The notes: generated by a model not told the origin, from the letters alone. DNA of 64,000 nucleotides from Blastopirellula sp. J2-11 (GCF_024584705.1 NZ_CP097384.1:992001-1056000), one strand, 5' to 3'. Shown: positions 9,555-19,322, counted from the first letter of the stretch. Numbers and translations: made by a program.

Positions 9555-10262
9555 ATGGATAAAGAAGCGATCGACTCGGTCAAGGCGCTGTTTGAACAGT
9601 GGGAACTGTACGACGCCGTCATTCAGCATGACTACATGCAGCACGAAACGTTGGCGACCGCGATCGTCGAATATGCGCAACAGCGAAAAGTTACTGGCCG
9701 AGCGCTCGATCTCGGGTGCGGCGATAGTTACTTGGCCTCGATGTCGTTGGGGAAACTGCCGCTGACCGAGTATGTGGGAGTCGACTTGTCCGAATCGGCG
9801 CTCTCTCGCGCTGAACAGCGTTGGGCGACCAGCCCGATCAACGGCACGCTGGCGCAAAGCGATTTTGCGACGTTCCTACCGCAACAAATGGAAGCGTCGT
9901 TTGACATCGTCCTGGGAAGCTATTCGATTCACCACTTTTCGCAAGACCGCAAGCAGTGGCTGCTCGAGCAGATTAGCCGCGTCTTGAAACCGACCGGCTG
10001 CTTTGTCTGGTCCGACGTGGTCCGCACTGAGGAAGAGACCTACGCTCAAAGCGTCGAACGGTTGGCGACCCGAATGCGAACCGAGTGGGATCAACTATCG
10101 TCTCGGCAGTTGGATCTCGCGATTGAGCATATTCGGGCTGCGGATTTTCCGGAGACGCGTGAGTGGATGATTGCTACCGCAGAAACCGCCGGCTTGCAGC
10201 TAGACGTTCCGTTGATGGAAAAGCCTCATTTCTCGGCATTTGCCTTTGTTCTACGCGGATAA
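9555..10262 (+). CDS. Class I SAM-dependent methyltransferase
   Basis: A 235-aa soluble protein. RALDLGCGDSYLASMSL (about 54-70) is SAM motif I, and YVGVDLSESAL (about 75-85) is motif II with the acidic ribose-binding Asp. SFDIVLGSYSIHHFS is motif III/post-II with a HH pair, and VLKPTGCFVWSD is the post-III strand. This is a standard methyltransferase type 11/12 layout. AGGAGG lies upstream, about 15 bases before ATG 9555. The substrate cannot be told from sequence, and the neighbours give no pathway. Confidence 0.85.
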   Translation: MDKEAIDSVKALFEQWELYDAVIQHDYMQHETLATAIVEYAQQRKVTGRALDLGCGDSYLASMSLGKLPLTEYVGVDLSESALSRAEQRWATSPINGTLAQSDFATFLPQQMEASFDIVLGSYSIHHFSQDRKQWLLEQISRVLKPTGCFVWSDVVRTEEETYAQSVERLATRMRTEWDQLSSRQLDLAIEHIRAADFPETREWMIATAETAGLQLDVPLMEKPHFSAFAFVLRG

Positions 10263-10387
10263 TTCGCCGCAGGTTCCGAGTCTCGGTTTCTTCCCACTTG
10301 GCGGGAGATTATCTTAGAAGCTATCGGTCTTGTGCCGTGCTTTCGCTTTTCCTGCCCACCCTCACCCCCGTCACCCCGAACATCTCT

Positions 10388-12571
10388 ATGACTCGATTCC
10401 GATTTGTACCGGCGCTATTGCTGTTGGTGCTGACCGCAACAGCGGCGACTCCTGCCGCCGCCGAAGTTCGCTTGCCTGGCTTCTTTGGCGACCACATGGT
10501 GCTGCAACGTCAGATGCCGCTTCCCGTTTGGGGCTGGGCCGATGCTGATCAGTCGGTGACCGTCACGCTTGGTGAAAACAAAGCGACCACGAAGGCCGAT
10601 GAACAAGGGCGCTGGAAGGTAGAACTTCCTGCGATGGAAGCAGGCGGAGGTCCGCTGCAATTGACGGTGACTGCCGGCGACAACTCGGTGACGTTGAAAG
10701 ATATTCTACTGGGCGAAGTCTGGCTTTGCTCAGGGCAATCGAACATGGAATGGACCGTCGGTTCGTCGACCAACGCGGCCGCTGAGATCGCCGCCGCCAA
10801 CTATCCCCATATTCGCCAGATCAAGTTCAGTCATCTCACCTCGGTCGCTCCGCAAGATGACGTGAAGGGAACCTGGCTGGTCTGTTCGCCGCAAACGGTC
10901 GCCGGTTTTACGGCGTGCGGTTATTTCATGGCGCGGACATTGAACCAAGAGCTGGACGTGCCGATTGGCCTGATCAACTCTTCCTGGGGCGGCACGCGGA
11001 TCGAACCTTGGACGGCGCCGGTGGGTTTTGCTGGCGTGGAAGAACTGCAGAGTTTGTCGCAAACCGTCCAGCGACGTACGCCAGGCACGTCAGAACATAC
11101 GGAGTTGACCAAACGGCACATGGCCAACGTCGAAAGGTGGCTAGCGGACGCCAAGATCAAAGCGGCGGCCGGTCAACCGGTTCCCCTAAGCCCGACGGCG
11201 CCCGATGATTTGCAGCCGCACACCGGCGCCGGTGATCCGACGGCGATTTACAACGCGATGATTCATCCCCTGATCGGTTTACCCTTCCGCGGCGCTATTT
11301 GGTACCAAGGCGAATCGAATCACGGCGAAGGGATGCTTTACGCGCACAAGATGGAAGCGCTGATCGAAGGTTGGCGCAAACTTTGGAACATGGGCGACTT
11401 CCCGTTCCTCTACGTGCAAATCGCGCCGTATCAATATGGCGAAGAAAAGCCGGAAGTCTTGGCCGAATTTTGGGAAGCCCAATCGGCGGCGCTGGCAGTT
11501 CCGAACACCGGTATGGTGGTCATCAACGACGTCGCGACGCTTAACGACATTCACCCGCCGAAGAAGCAAGAAGTAGGGCTTCGCTTGGCGAATCTCGCGC
11601 TGCGAGATACCTACGGCCGCAAAGAGATCGTCGCCGATGGCCCGACCTTCAAAGAGTTAAAGCAAGAGAAGGGCGCACTGCGCGTCGTTTTTGACAACGT
11701 CGCCGACGGACTCCAGTCGCGTGATGATCAGCCGTTGACCGGTTTTGAGATCATCGGCGTCGAGAGCGGTTGGGTGAAGGCCGACGCCAGGATCGAGGGC
11801 GATGCGGTGGTGCTCACGTCGAAAGAAATCGATCAGCCGGTCGCGATGCGATTCGCCTGGCACAAGCTGGCCGAACCGAATTTGATCAACAGCGCCGGTC
11901 TGCCGACTTCCGCGTTTCGCGCTGGCGAAGTTCCGAAGCCTGACGCGCTGCCGAAAGTTGGCGCCGCGAAGGGGTACCAGTTGATTTACGACTTGGACCT
12001 GTCGAAACTCGCCGGCAGCGTGAAGTACGATGTTGACAACAGCCGCCAGTCGATCGCTTTTGAGCGGATTGGTTATCTGTTGGAATTGCAAACCTCAAGC
12101 GGCGAGCGCCAAGCGGCGTTCGTCTCGATGGAAGCGTTCACCGACGATTTGACCAAAATCGGCGTCCCGACTTTCGCCAGCGGCGCGACCTTTCAACAGC
12201 CGGTAAAGTCGCTGACCATTTGGGTCAGCGGCGCTGATGTGACGGCCGGCGCCGATCTGGATGAGGGCAACATTGAATTCTGGCCTAACAATTACGCGAC
12301 GCAAAACGCCGCGAAGGTTCCCGGTGCTTCCGACACTCTCTATGACATCGGCGACGCGAAATATGAACCGGTTGACGGGTACGGCAGCATGCAGGTGCAC
12401 AACACGGCCGCCAAGCAAACGGTCTTCGCGATCAATCATTGGAACGCCGGCAGCGGCGCCGACATCGGCATCGGCAACAGCACCGGTGAACATCGCGACT
12501 GGACTTTTAGTCGCAACGCTACGCAGTACATGCACAAGCGTCTGAGGGTCTTGGTTTTGCCGACAAAGTAG
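10388..12571 (+). CDS. Sialate O-acetylesterase family protein (secreted)
   Basis: A 727-aa exported esterase with a signal peptide (PALLLLVLTATAATPAAA). LPGFFGDHMVLQRQMPLPVWGWA is the N-terminal beta domain typical of this family. LCSGQSNMEW places the nucleophile Ser118, and ATLNDIHPPKKQE near 375 holds the His of the SGNH-type triad. It also has GESNHGEG and WRKLWNMGDFPFLYVQ. After about residue 540 an extra beta-rich domain (YDLDLSKLAGSVKYDVD and on) extends it beyond the usual 500-650 aa. Relatives remove acetyl groups from sialic acids or other glycans; planctomycetes often encode many for polysaccharide use. ATG 10388 precedes the signal peptide; the open frame begins earlier but overlaps the methyltransferase. 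Confidence 0.85.
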   Translation: MTRFRFVPALLLLVLTATAATPAAAEVRLPGFFGDHMVLQRQMPLPVWGWADADQSVTVTLGENKATTKADEQGRWKVELPAMEAGGGPLQLTVTAGDNSVTLKDILLGEVWLCSGQSNMEWTVGSSTNAAAEIAAANYPHIRQIKFSHLTSVAPQDDVKGTWLVCSPQTVAGFTACGYFMARTLNQELDVPIGLINSSWGGTRIEPWTAPVGFAGVEELQSLSQTVQRRTPGTSEHTELTKRHMANVERWLADAKIKAAAGQPVPLSPTAPDDLQPHTGAGDPTAIYNAMIHPLIGLPFRGAIWYQGESNHGEGMLYAHKMEALIEGWRKLWNMGDFPFLYVQIAPYQYGEEKPEVLAEFWEAQSAALAVPNTGMVVINDVATLNDIHPPKKQEVGLRLANLALRDTYGRKEIVADGPTFKELKQEKGALRVVFDNVADGLQSRDDQPLTGFEIIGVESGWVKADARIEGDAVVLTSKEIDQPVAMRFAWHKLAEPNLINSAGLPTSAFRAGEVPKPDALPKVGAAKGYQLIYDLDLSKLAGSVKYDVDNSRQSIAFERIGYLLELQTSSGERQAAFVSMEAFTDDLTKIGVPTFASGATFQQPVKSLTIWVSGADVTAGADLDEGNIEFWPNNYATQNAAKVPGASDTLYDIGDAKYEPVDGYGSMQVHNTAAKQTVFAINHWNAGSGADIGIGNSTGEHRDWTFSRNATQYMHKRLRVLVLPTK

Positions 12572-12659
12572 TTGCAAGCGTTTGGCCGCTTTTTTGCCGC
12601 CGCGTTATTTTGACTGGTTATTTCGATCCCGCCTGATTTTTCCCGCCTAGGAGTTGCTG

Positions 12660-13379
12660 ATGGTTACGCTAGTTTCCCGATCGCTCATCTTGTTGCTCGT
12701 CGCCGGTCTAGCCGCGCCGTTGTTTGCCGAAACGAAAACAGCCAAACGGGATCCCTATGAACCGATCGAAGATGTCGCTGGTTTGCCGCGCGTGTTGTTG
12801 CTCGGCGATTCGATCTCGATCGGTTATACGTTGCAGGTGCGTGATAATCTGAAAGGGATCGCCAACGTTCATCGCCCCCCGACCAACTGTTCTTCAACCA
12901 AGCAAGGGCTAGAGCATATCGACCAGTGGCTGGGAGACGGCAAGTGGGATGTGATTCATTTCAACTGGGGACTGCACGATTTGAAGCATGTGAAAGGGGA
13001 GAGCTCAGCAATCGCCGACATCCGCGACCCGCTCTCCCACATGCAAGTGCCGGTCGATCAATACATGGTGAACCTCGAGAAGCTGGTCACCCGACTTGAG
13101 GAAACGGGCGCAACCCTGATCTGGCGCAATACCACGCCGGTGCCGGCAGAAGGCTCCAGCGGCCGCATCCCTGGCTACGCCGCCAAGTACAACAACGCCG
13201 CGTTGTTGGTGTTGAAGAATCACCCCGACGTGATCGTCGACGACTTATGGAGCTTCGTAAAGCCAAACCAGGATATGTGGAAGACGAAAAATGGAAACGT
13301 CCACTTCAATGCGGCGGCGAATGAAGCGCTTGGCAAGCATGTGGCCGAAGTGATTCAGAAGGCGCTGCCGAAGAAGTAA
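12660..13379 (+). CDS. Secreted SGNH/GDSL hydrolase
   Basis: A 239-aa exported hydrolase, probably an esterase on carbohydrates. A hydrophobic leader (LILLLVAGLAAPLFA) is followed by LLGDSISIGYT with nucleophile Ser51 (block I), HFNWGLHDLK (block III, Asn and the surrounding glycine) and NGNVHFNAAANE, where the family has DxxH. ATG 12660 has AGGAG seven bases upstream; upstream TTG and CTG codons are less likely. It lies 88 bp after the sialate O-acetylesterase gene on the same strand, so the two may form a glycan-deacetylation unit. Confidence 0.82.
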   Translation: MVTLVSRSLILLLVAGLAAPLFAETKTAKRDPYEPIEDVAGLPRVLLLGDSISIGYTLQVRDNLKGIANVHRPPTNCSSTKQGLEHIDQWLGDGKWDVIHFNWGLHDLKHVKGESSAIADIRDPLSHMQVPVDQYMVNLEKLVTRLEETGATLIWRNTTPVPAEGSSGRIPGYAAKYNNAALLVLKNHPDVIVDDLWSFVKPNQDMWKTKNGNVHFNAAANEALGKHVAEVIQKALPKK

Positions 13380-13397
13380 CAAGGCAACGTCGTGCTC

Positions 13398-13420
13398 CGC
13401 TGCAGGCATTTCCTGCAGCG
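13398..13420 (+). terminator. Possible stem-loop after the SGNH hydrolase gene
   Basis: CGCTGCAGG and CCTGCAGCG pair perfectly (9 bp) around a five-base loop, 18 bp after the stop codon. The following T-run is weak, so termination is only likely, not certain. Confidence 0.45.
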
Positions 13421-13614
13421 TTCGTGCTTAAGAACAGAAAGCCCACATCGCAAGCAGATAAGCCGATTGGCGTCGCCATGCGAGGGCTTGTTTGACGTCA
13501 TTGGCGGCAGTTGAATTATTTCGCGTCATGCTCCTTCAAATCGGAGCTTTCTCGGCGCTTGACAAGCGGCTCGTTGATTTCTCGGGTCATTTTTGTTCTA
13601 GCAACTGCGGCCTA

Positions 13615-14061
13615 CTAGCGCCGCCCTGCCGGTTTCGAGGGAATTTGGAAATCGAGCTGAGTCGAATCCGCATTGATTTGGCGTTCCACCTTATATTCTG
13701 GGAAAAGACGGTGCCCGGGGAATTTCGCGTTGCCCCATGCCGCCAGTTCTTCCTGCGTCGGAGGCACGTCGTCGAGTCCGGTGATCTTTATCGTGTACCT
13801 ACCGGCAAGGGGCGCTTTGCTCTGCAGCGTCTTGTAGCGTCCTTCTTGAATCACGGCGAAGCCGGTCGGGGCGTCCGTTCCCACCGAGATATCCGGCACG
13901 AACCAAACGGCTCCCTTAGGAACCGGCTTCCCTTCGTATTCGACAGTCCCTTCGATGATCACGCGGTTGTAATTATCCTTAGCCCCACAGCCGAGCAGCA
14001 ATAATCCAGCGCCGCAGATCAGCATCGCCTGACACGACGAAGTAAGCGTAGTAAACAGCAT
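13615..14061 (-). CDS. Small lipoprotein paired with DUF1559 protein
   Basis: A 148-aa protein with a lipoprotein signal ending in LLLLGC (Cys25). The mature part VIIEGTVEYEGKPVPKGAVWF followed by GRYTIKI is the carboxypeptidase-regulatory/transthyretin-like fold that planctomycetes encode next to DUF1559 genes. It lies 22 bp downstream of the DUF1559 gene on the same strand, so the two are likely co-transcribed. Its role is unknown; surface or periplasmic binding is a guess from the fold. The same pairing recurs at 34438-35869. Confidence 0.75.
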   Translation of the reverse strand: MLFTTLTSSCQAMLICGAGLLLLGCGAKDNYNRVIIEGTVEYEGKPVPKGAVWFVPDISVGTDAPTGFAVIQEGRYKTLQSKAPLAGRYTIKITGLDDVPPTQEELAAWGNAKFPGHRLFPEYKVERQINADSTQLDFQIPSKPAGRR

Positions 14062-14083
14062 ATCATCCGACCTTCTACAAGTT

Positions 14084-15034
14084 TTACTGAGTCACGCTAC
14101 CAAGGGGAGAACCGTCATCACGGACGCCTGCCTGTTGGTAAATGGAGAGATTGATATTCTCACTGATGAAGGGGACTGATCCGTCCGCGAGCAGAAAGTG
14201 ACATCCACCGGGATGATCGCTGCTAAAGGTTGACTGCCAGATGGCGTGAACGTGCCAACCGGCGTCAACCAGGTCAGACTCACGGTTGATCGGGTTCTCG
14301 GTACCGGCCACATTGTTGAGATAGCCAGCGCTGCCGCTATCGGTCCGTGCTCCTTGCGCCCAACCGTGCCCTGTTGGTGGAGGACTCCACGATGTGATTT
14401 GATAGATCGTTTCTCCGACAATAAACGTGTTCGTGGTTCCGTCGACGACATCTCGGAAGCCGATCTTCGAATTCTGAAATAAGAGTCCATTGTCAAATAC
14501 TCGATAGTTGACGCTGCCGCTCAGTTCGTGACGCGGCGGATCTCCGTTAACGTTGATTCCTCCCATCACGCCGAAATAATTGTTCTTCAACAAATCCCCT
14601 TCCGAACGGGGAAAACTGGGACATTGAAACGCCGGATTAGGCGTGTTCTGCGCAGACGAATTGGCGACCGTCTGATTGATATGCGAAGAAAACGGCGTCG
14701 TAAAATCAAATTGGCTATGCAGATTGCCTTGTTCGAGATATGGCAGAATGAGCACCGTCCAGGGCGCCATGGTGCCTGCGGGGTCCGAGGACGATTTAGG
14801 CGGATAGTTCGTTTCCAAGGTCAGGTTCCCAGAAGGGAAGACGCCATGGGTGTCGTGATAGTTGTGCAAGGCCAGGCCAATTTGCTTTTTGTTGTTACGA
14901 CATTGAAGCCGCCGAGCCGCTTCTCTCGCCTGTTGCACCGCAGGCAGTAAAAGTGCGATCAGAACGCCGATAATGGCGATTACTACAAGTAGCTCCACCA
15001 GCGTGAAACCGTTGACAGTACGCTGACGTTTCAT
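14084..15034 (-). CDS. DUF1559 protein with prepilin-like N-terminus
   Basis: A 316-aa protein. [21 protein letters not shown] is a type IV prepilin/type II pseudopilin signal (cleavage after Gly, Glu at +5), followed by [15 protein letters not shown] and the NNKKQIGLALHNYHD block that define the DUF1559 family, greatly expanded in planctomycetes. The C-terminus carries HPGGCHFLLADGSVPFISE, the usual H-x-G-x-DGS signature. Members are thought to be surface or pilus-like exported proteins; none has a proven role that I can cite. ATG 15034 is preferred over TTG 15040. Partner lipoprotein lies immediately downstream. Confidence 0.88.
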   Translation of the reverse strand: MKRQRTVNGFTLVELLVVIAIIGVLIALLLPAVQQAREAARRLQCRNNKKQIGLALHNYHDTHGVFPSGNLTLETNYPPKSSSDPAGTMAPWTVLILPYLEQGNLHSQFDFTTPFSSHINQTVANSSAQNTPNPAFQCPSFPRSEGDLLKNNYFGVMGGINVNGDPPRHELSGSVNYRVFDNGLLFQNSKIGFRDVVDGTTNTFIVGETIYQITSWSPPPTGHGWAQGARTDSGSAGYLNNVAGTENPINRESDLVDAGWHVHAIWQSTFSSDHPGGCHFLLADGSVPFISENINLSIYQQAGVRDDGSPLGSVTQ

Positions 15035-15611
15035 GTCCAAGCTCCGGACGATAAGAGGATCGATTTATAAGAATGATGAGCGATGATTGGGGGCGAGATT
15101 CAGCCAATCGCATCAAATTGGCGAACTTTCCGGATAATCTCACCTCGTTATTATACATACTCAGATGTATCGATATTTGTAAAATTTTCCAATTGCCATA
15201 TACTATTGAAAAGGCTGGCTCGGCGGCCTGTCCCTTCTTTTCCCCTCTGCAGTCGGGCCGTGGCGACGCTGACGAGCCCCAAAAAGCGAGTTCAACTCTC
15301 GCAATGAATCGCCTGCGAAGCGATCATGTTAGTCGCCGACGAGCAAGACATCCGACCGCGATGCAGGATGAAGTCCAGAATCATCCGCAGCTCCATCCGC
15401 GGAGTCCGTCATTGCTTGAGACGCTCCGTTGGGATTGGTGCGTTCTCCGTGCCCCGGCGCTTTTTTCGTAGCACGGCATTCGGATCCACCATTTTGAGAT
15501 GAATGCGGTTGGGTTTGCGCGAAATGGCGAACGGAAACCCTTTGACGCTGACTGCAGTATCTAGTACTGTTCGCAATGCGCGTCAAAACGAGAAGGGATG
15601 CTCGGCCCATT
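15035..15611. other. 577-base intergenic region, no gene seen
   Basis: Lies between the divergent DUF1559 and outer-membrane-protein genes, so it should hold both promoters. Open frames here lack coding character. A 5-bp stem with a 7-base loop at 15286-15302 looks like a tRNA T-arm, but no acceptor or anticodon arm fits around it. Confidence 0.5.
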
Positions 15612-16817
15612 ATGAATCGACGGATCATCGTATTGCTAGCGGTCTGCGCCTGCAGCGGTCAGGGGATCGCCGTTGCGCAGACGTACGATTGGCCGGCAGA
15701 ATCTCACTATCAACCGCCTCCGGCGTCTCCATCCGACCACGTTCGCTATTTTGACGTCGCACCGGAGGATGTTCCGCCGACCGAATACGTCCCTTGGGCT
15801 CAGTCGTATCAAGCTCCATCGCCGTATCAAGAAGCCGCCTATACGCTACCGGCCGATCCGCAAACCGAATTCTTTGAAGAAGAAATGCGCTTTGTCGAAG
15901 ACGAAGCGAAGCAGCCGGTGAAAAAGAAGGGGTTCGGTGGGAAGCAACGCGACCCATTGAAGACATACGCCTTCTGGGCGCCAGAGCAAAATCTGAGCCG
16001 CCAAAATGGCGACATCACGATGAGCGGTTTTCTCGCGTCGTTGACGTTGCCGATCTCGATGCAGGAAGGACGGATCTGGGCGGCGACGTTCAATTACGAT
16101 CAACTGGATATCAACTCTGACGCAATCTTGCCAGACTCAGGCGTGCCGCTCCCCGATCGCTTTTATCAAATCAACTTTGGCGTCACCCACTTTCGCGAAC
16201 TTGCCAACGGTTGGCAGGCCGGCGGCATGATGAGCGTCGGCACGGCGACCAACGAGCCGTTCGATGACATTAACGACATGACCCTGTCAGCGGTCGCCTT
16301 TTTAAACATCCCTTGGCACGATGGGCGCGACTCTTGGAACTTCAGCTTGTTCTATTCGCCGACCGGCCAGATTCAATTTCCGTTGCCGGGCCTCGCCTAT
16401 GTTTGGCGACCGAATGAACAGTTGGAAATGAACATCGGCGTGCCGTTCTCGCTGAAGTATCGCCCGACCGAACGACGCACGTTTTCGTTCACTTACACGC
16501 CGTTGACCAACGTCAACCTGTTGGTGGAGCAAGAGCTGGGAGCGAAGGTTGTCGTCTACGGCGGTTACTCGGTCAACAACAAGATCTATCTTCTCTCAGG
16601 CCGAGCCGACAACGCAGATCGGCTTTACTTTTTTGATCAGCGCCTGACCATCGGACTGCGGCGCGAACTGTGCTGGGGCTTTTCGGCCGATCTCTCCGGC
16701 GCGTATCTGTTTGATCGCGAAATCTTTCAAGCCCAGGGCTTTTCCAGCGATCGAATGGACCAAATCGGCATCGATTCCGGCGCGCTGTTGTCGCTGTCGA
16801 TTGGCTGGAGCCGATAA
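15612..16817 (+). CDS. Outer-membrane beta-barrel-like protein (DUF6268-like)
   Basis: A 401-aa exported protein: signal peptide (IIVLLAVCACSGQGIAVAQ), then a Pro/Tyr/Gln-rich low-complexity linker (about 25-110). From about residue 130 there is a series of alternating-hydrophobic strands ending in LLSLSIGWSR, whose aromatic/Arg terminus suits a barrel. The pattern resembles DUF6268 outer-membrane proteins of planctomycetes; I hold that family name with moderate confidence. ATG 15612 is chosen because it precedes the signal peptide directly. Monocistronic. Function unknown. Confidence 0.6.
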   Translation: MNRRIIVLLAVCACSGQGIAVAQTYDWPAESHYQPPPASPSDHVRYFDVAPEDVPPTEYVPWAQSYQAPSPYQEAAYTLPADPQTEFFEEEMRFVEDEAKQPVKKKGFGGKQRDPLKTYAFWAPEQNLSRQNGDITMSGFLASLTLPISMQEGRIWAATFNYDQLDINSDAILPDSGVPLPDRFYQINFGVTHFRELANGWQAGGMMSVGTATNEPFDDINDMTLSAVAFLNIPWHDGRDSWNFSLFYSPTGQIQFPLPGLAYVWRPNEQLEMNIGVPFSLKYRPTERRTFSFTYTPLTNVNLLVEQELGAKVVVYGGYSVNNKIYLLSGRADNADRLYFFDQRLTIGLRRELCWGFSADLSGAYLFDREIFQAQGFSSDRMDQIGIDSGALLSLSIGWSR

Positions 16818-16851
16818 CAGCGGCTGAGCATCGCATTTCTTCGCTGGCGCA

Positions 16852-17092
16852 TTTTGAAGTTGTGCTCTTTGCCTGGTTGGCCGCGATAGCTCCGCTATCG
16901 GGGCGGCGCAGCCGTAGGAAGCATTGGTTCCCCCGTAAGTAGTTCGCGGCATTTCGCCATTTCAAATGGTCCAGCGACTACCGCAGTAAGTCCAACTGCG
17001 GCCCGATGCCTCCTACCGACTTCGTCGGCCCCGATAGCGGAGCTATCCGGGACACCTGGAATCCGTTCGGCCAAATAGCGCAACCTCAAAAC
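16852..17092. repeat. Dispersed MITE-like repeat, copy 1
   Basis: The left end TTTTGAAGTTGTGCTCTTTG is matched, inverted, by the right end (TTTTGAGGTTGCGCTATTTG). The interior holds the palindrome GATAGCTCCGCTATC near the left and its counterpart near the right. A shorter relative is at 24529-24672. It fills the 319-base gap between two convergent genes. Confidence 0.65.
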
Positions 17093-17136
17093 TTGTGCAG
17101 CGGCTACGAAGACAAATTGCCTACCAGAATACGCCG

Positions 17137-17898
17137 CTACTGCGTCGAACCCTGTTGACTAGTAACGCGCCAGACGCTGTTTCGAAGGTTGGTTGTCGCA
17201 AGCAGGTTCGGCCAATAATTCTCCGCAGCGGCGAAAGCGGCGCGATCGATGGCGCGCAGGCGTTGTTCCAATTGCGACGTAAAGTCGGCAGGAATCGTGC
17301 GGAACTGTTCTCGCTCTTGCGACCACTCGACGACCGCTTGCAGCGATTGACCCAATTGCAAAACGCTCGAGTTCACCAACGTTTGCGGAGGAGCGACGGT
17401 AATGTCCAATCGGCTGACGACGCCGGTAGTCCGTTCGACGCACAACGACGCGACTCCTGCTATCGAATCTTCCTGGCCGATCACTAATTGTTCGCCCAAG
17501 CGAGTATCGAGCTCGGAATCGAAAAAGATGCCCCAGCCGATCAGCGAGTTGTAGCCGACGATCGGACTGGTGAGCGGTGCGAACGAGATTTCAAAGTCTT
17601 GGGCGCCGACAAATTGAATGGTGTGGGGGAGCCCGAATGTTTGTAGAAAGCCTTGCACATCGGCCCGCAATTGATCGTCGGACGGATGCAAGTAGGTCAG
17701 CTGATCGGCGCCAAAGAACGAAATCCATGACTCCACATCAAGCCCCGGAACGCGCCACGTATCGACGGCGGTTCCTGGGAGCTGATCGTGCGATCTTGTC
17801 GCCGGATCAGGAGGAATCGTTTTCCAGATTGCTTGGGCCAGTTGGATGCGTTCTTCGACAGAGAGAGCTGAAAGGCCCGAGAGATCGATTTCCGCCAT
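17137..17898 (-). CDS. SUKH-4-like protein with addiction-module-type N-terminus
   Basis: A 253-aa soluble protein in two parts. The first 30 residues (LSALSVEERIQLAQAIWKTI) resemble the N-terminus of putative addiction-module components. From about 75 on it resembles SUKH-4 proteins: FGLPHTIQF, then LVIGQEDSIAG, TTGVVSRLDI and TLVNSSVLQLGQSL match the iG-x-D, tGxV and VNsSvxqf elements of that fold. SUKH proteins are often immunity factors of polymorphic toxins, but no toxin gene lies beside this one. The assignment is by eye and not certain. Confidence 0.5.
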   Translation of the reverse strand: MAEIDLSGLSALSVEERIQLAQAIWKTIPPDPATRSHDQLPGTAVDTWRVPGLDVESWISFFGADQLTYLHPSDDQLRADVQGFLQTFGLPHTIQFVGAQDFEISFAPLTSPIVGYNSLIGWGIFFDSELDTRLGEQLVIGQEDSIAGVASLCVERTTGVVSRLDITVAPPQTLVNSSVLQLGQSLQAVVEWSQEREQFRTIPADFTSQLEQRLRAIDRAAFAAAENYWPNLLATTNLRNSVWRVTSQQGSTQ

Positions 17899-18084
17899 GT
17901 AGGACTCCGATATCGCAAATGAGAAGCGTTACGATGGGGGGTGTCGTGCCTCAGCCGAGGCAGGCGATTACCCAGAATAGCGGCGTGGTGAAAGGGAGAC
18001 ATTTTCTGGATCTCCATCGGCAAATAGCCAATATCTTTCTTAGGTAACGCTAAAAATGCGACGAAAATTGGCGGCATGCACAAA

Positions 18085-19188
18085 TCATCGCGTCGCTTTC
18101 AGGCCGGCGATGGTCGCTTGCAACTCGGCGAGCCCTTTCACGTCTGCCGGCAGCGCTTCGGCATGCAGTGCAGGCAACAGCTGATCCCAGACGACGTTCA
18201 GTTCGGCCTGCATGTCTCCCGAGTTGGCGGTGATCGCCACCACGGCGTCCAACTCCGGCATGACGATGCAAAACTGCCCATCTTTGCCGTCGCCGCGATA
18301 TGCGTTGTGACGGCAGCGCCAGAACTGGAAACCGTAACCTTGGTTCCAATCGCTATCGGGATTGTCGCCGTTGGGAACCTGTTTGGAAGTCGCCTGATCG
18401 ACCCATTCGGCCGGCAAGATCTGCTTGCCGTTCCACTTGCCGCGCTGCAAGTACAACTGCCCGAACTTGGCGATGTCTTCGGTGTGCAGATAAAGACCAT
18501 ACCCGCCGATCGAAACCTCCTGCGGGCTCTTGTCCCAAACCGGCGTTTCGATCCCCAGCGGCGTAAACAGCCGCGGCGTCAAATAATCCAAGACGGTCTC
18601 GCCGGTCACTTTTTGCACGATCGCGGACAACATGTAAGTCGCCGGCGTGTTGTATCGAAAGTGCGTGCCCGGCTTATGGGGAACGGGATGTTCAAGGAAC
18701 GCTTTCGCCCAGTGAGGAGTTTCGCGCCAGTTCAGTTCGGCTTGATGACCGGCGTTCATCGTTAGCAGATCGCGCACGCGCATCGCCTGTAAATTTTCAG
18801 AGGGATCTTCCGGCGCCAGATCGGGGAAGAATTTCAAAACGTGATCGTCCACGCTCAACTTACCATCGGCGACCGCCAAGCCCACGGCGGTCGAAGTAAA
18901 GCTTTTACTGAGCGACCACAAGACATGCGGTTTGTCGGCCGCCTCTGGAGCCCAATACGCTTCGGCGACCACTTTGCCATGCCGGACCAGGATGAAGCTG
19001 TGCATCGAGTTGACCTGTTTGTCGGCCGTTGCGATGAATTTTTGGATCCCTTTCGACGAGACCCCTTCGGCCTCTGGCGTGCTGCGCGGCAACGCGGTCT
19101 TCGAAACGATCTTTTCCTGAGCGAGCGCGATGCCTGACAGGAAGAGAGAAACCAGCGTCAGCAGGAGGAGAAGCAGTCGTCGTTGCAT
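18085..19188 (-). CDS. Exported serine hydrolase, beta-lactamase class C / esterase family
   Basis: A 367-aa protein with a signal peptide (LLLLLLTLVSLFLSGIALAQ). LWSLSKSFTS carries the SxxK nucleophile motif of serine beta-lactamase-like hydrolases. FRYNTPATYMLS fits the YxN motif, and HTEDIAKFGQLYLQRGKWNG is the conserved stretch of family-S12 esterases, followed by GYGFQFW. Known relatives are esterases, D-aminopeptidases or penicillin-binding proteins; the substrate cannot be read here. ATG 19188 sits just before the signal peptide; the longer upstream reading is not conserved. Confidence 0.82.
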   Translation of the reverse strand: MQRRLLLLLLTLVSLFLSGIALAQEKIVSKTALPRSTPEAEGVSSKGIQKFIATADKQVNSMHSFILVRHGKVVAEAYWAPEAADKPHVLWSLSKSFTSTAVGLAVADGKLSVDDHVLKFFPDLAPEDPSENLQAMRVRDLLTMNAGHQAELNWRETPHWAKAFLEHPVPHKPGTHFRYNTPATYMLSAIVQKVTGETVLDYLTPRLFTPLGIETPVWDKSPQEVSIGGYGLYLHTEDIAKFGQLYLQRGKWNGKQILPAEWVDQATSKQVPNGDNPDSDWNQGYGFQFWRCRHNAYRGDGKDGQFCIVMPELDAVVAITANSGDMQAELNVVWDQLLPALHAEALPADVKGLAELQATIAGLKATR

Positions 19189-19322
19189 GATGGGGCTCCG
19201 AGGGTTGCAGTGGGGAGGGGAGTTGTCGTGACGCTTGGGTCTGAGGTGATCCTCATTATCGCCTCGGATGGCGGCGATCAGCAAGCGCATGACGTTGGAT
19301 GTGATATTCAAGCCAAGAAACG

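Noticed and set aside
15269-15302. CTGACGAG core followed by a 5-bp stem and 7-base loop, suggesting a hammerhead ribozyme or a tRNA T-arm
   Set aside because: No GAAA strand or closing stem II for a hammerhead; no acceptor, D or anticodon arm fits for a tRNA.
15073-15471. 132-codon frame in the DUF1559 upstream region
   Set aside because: No conserved features and overlaps the region expected to hold two promoters.
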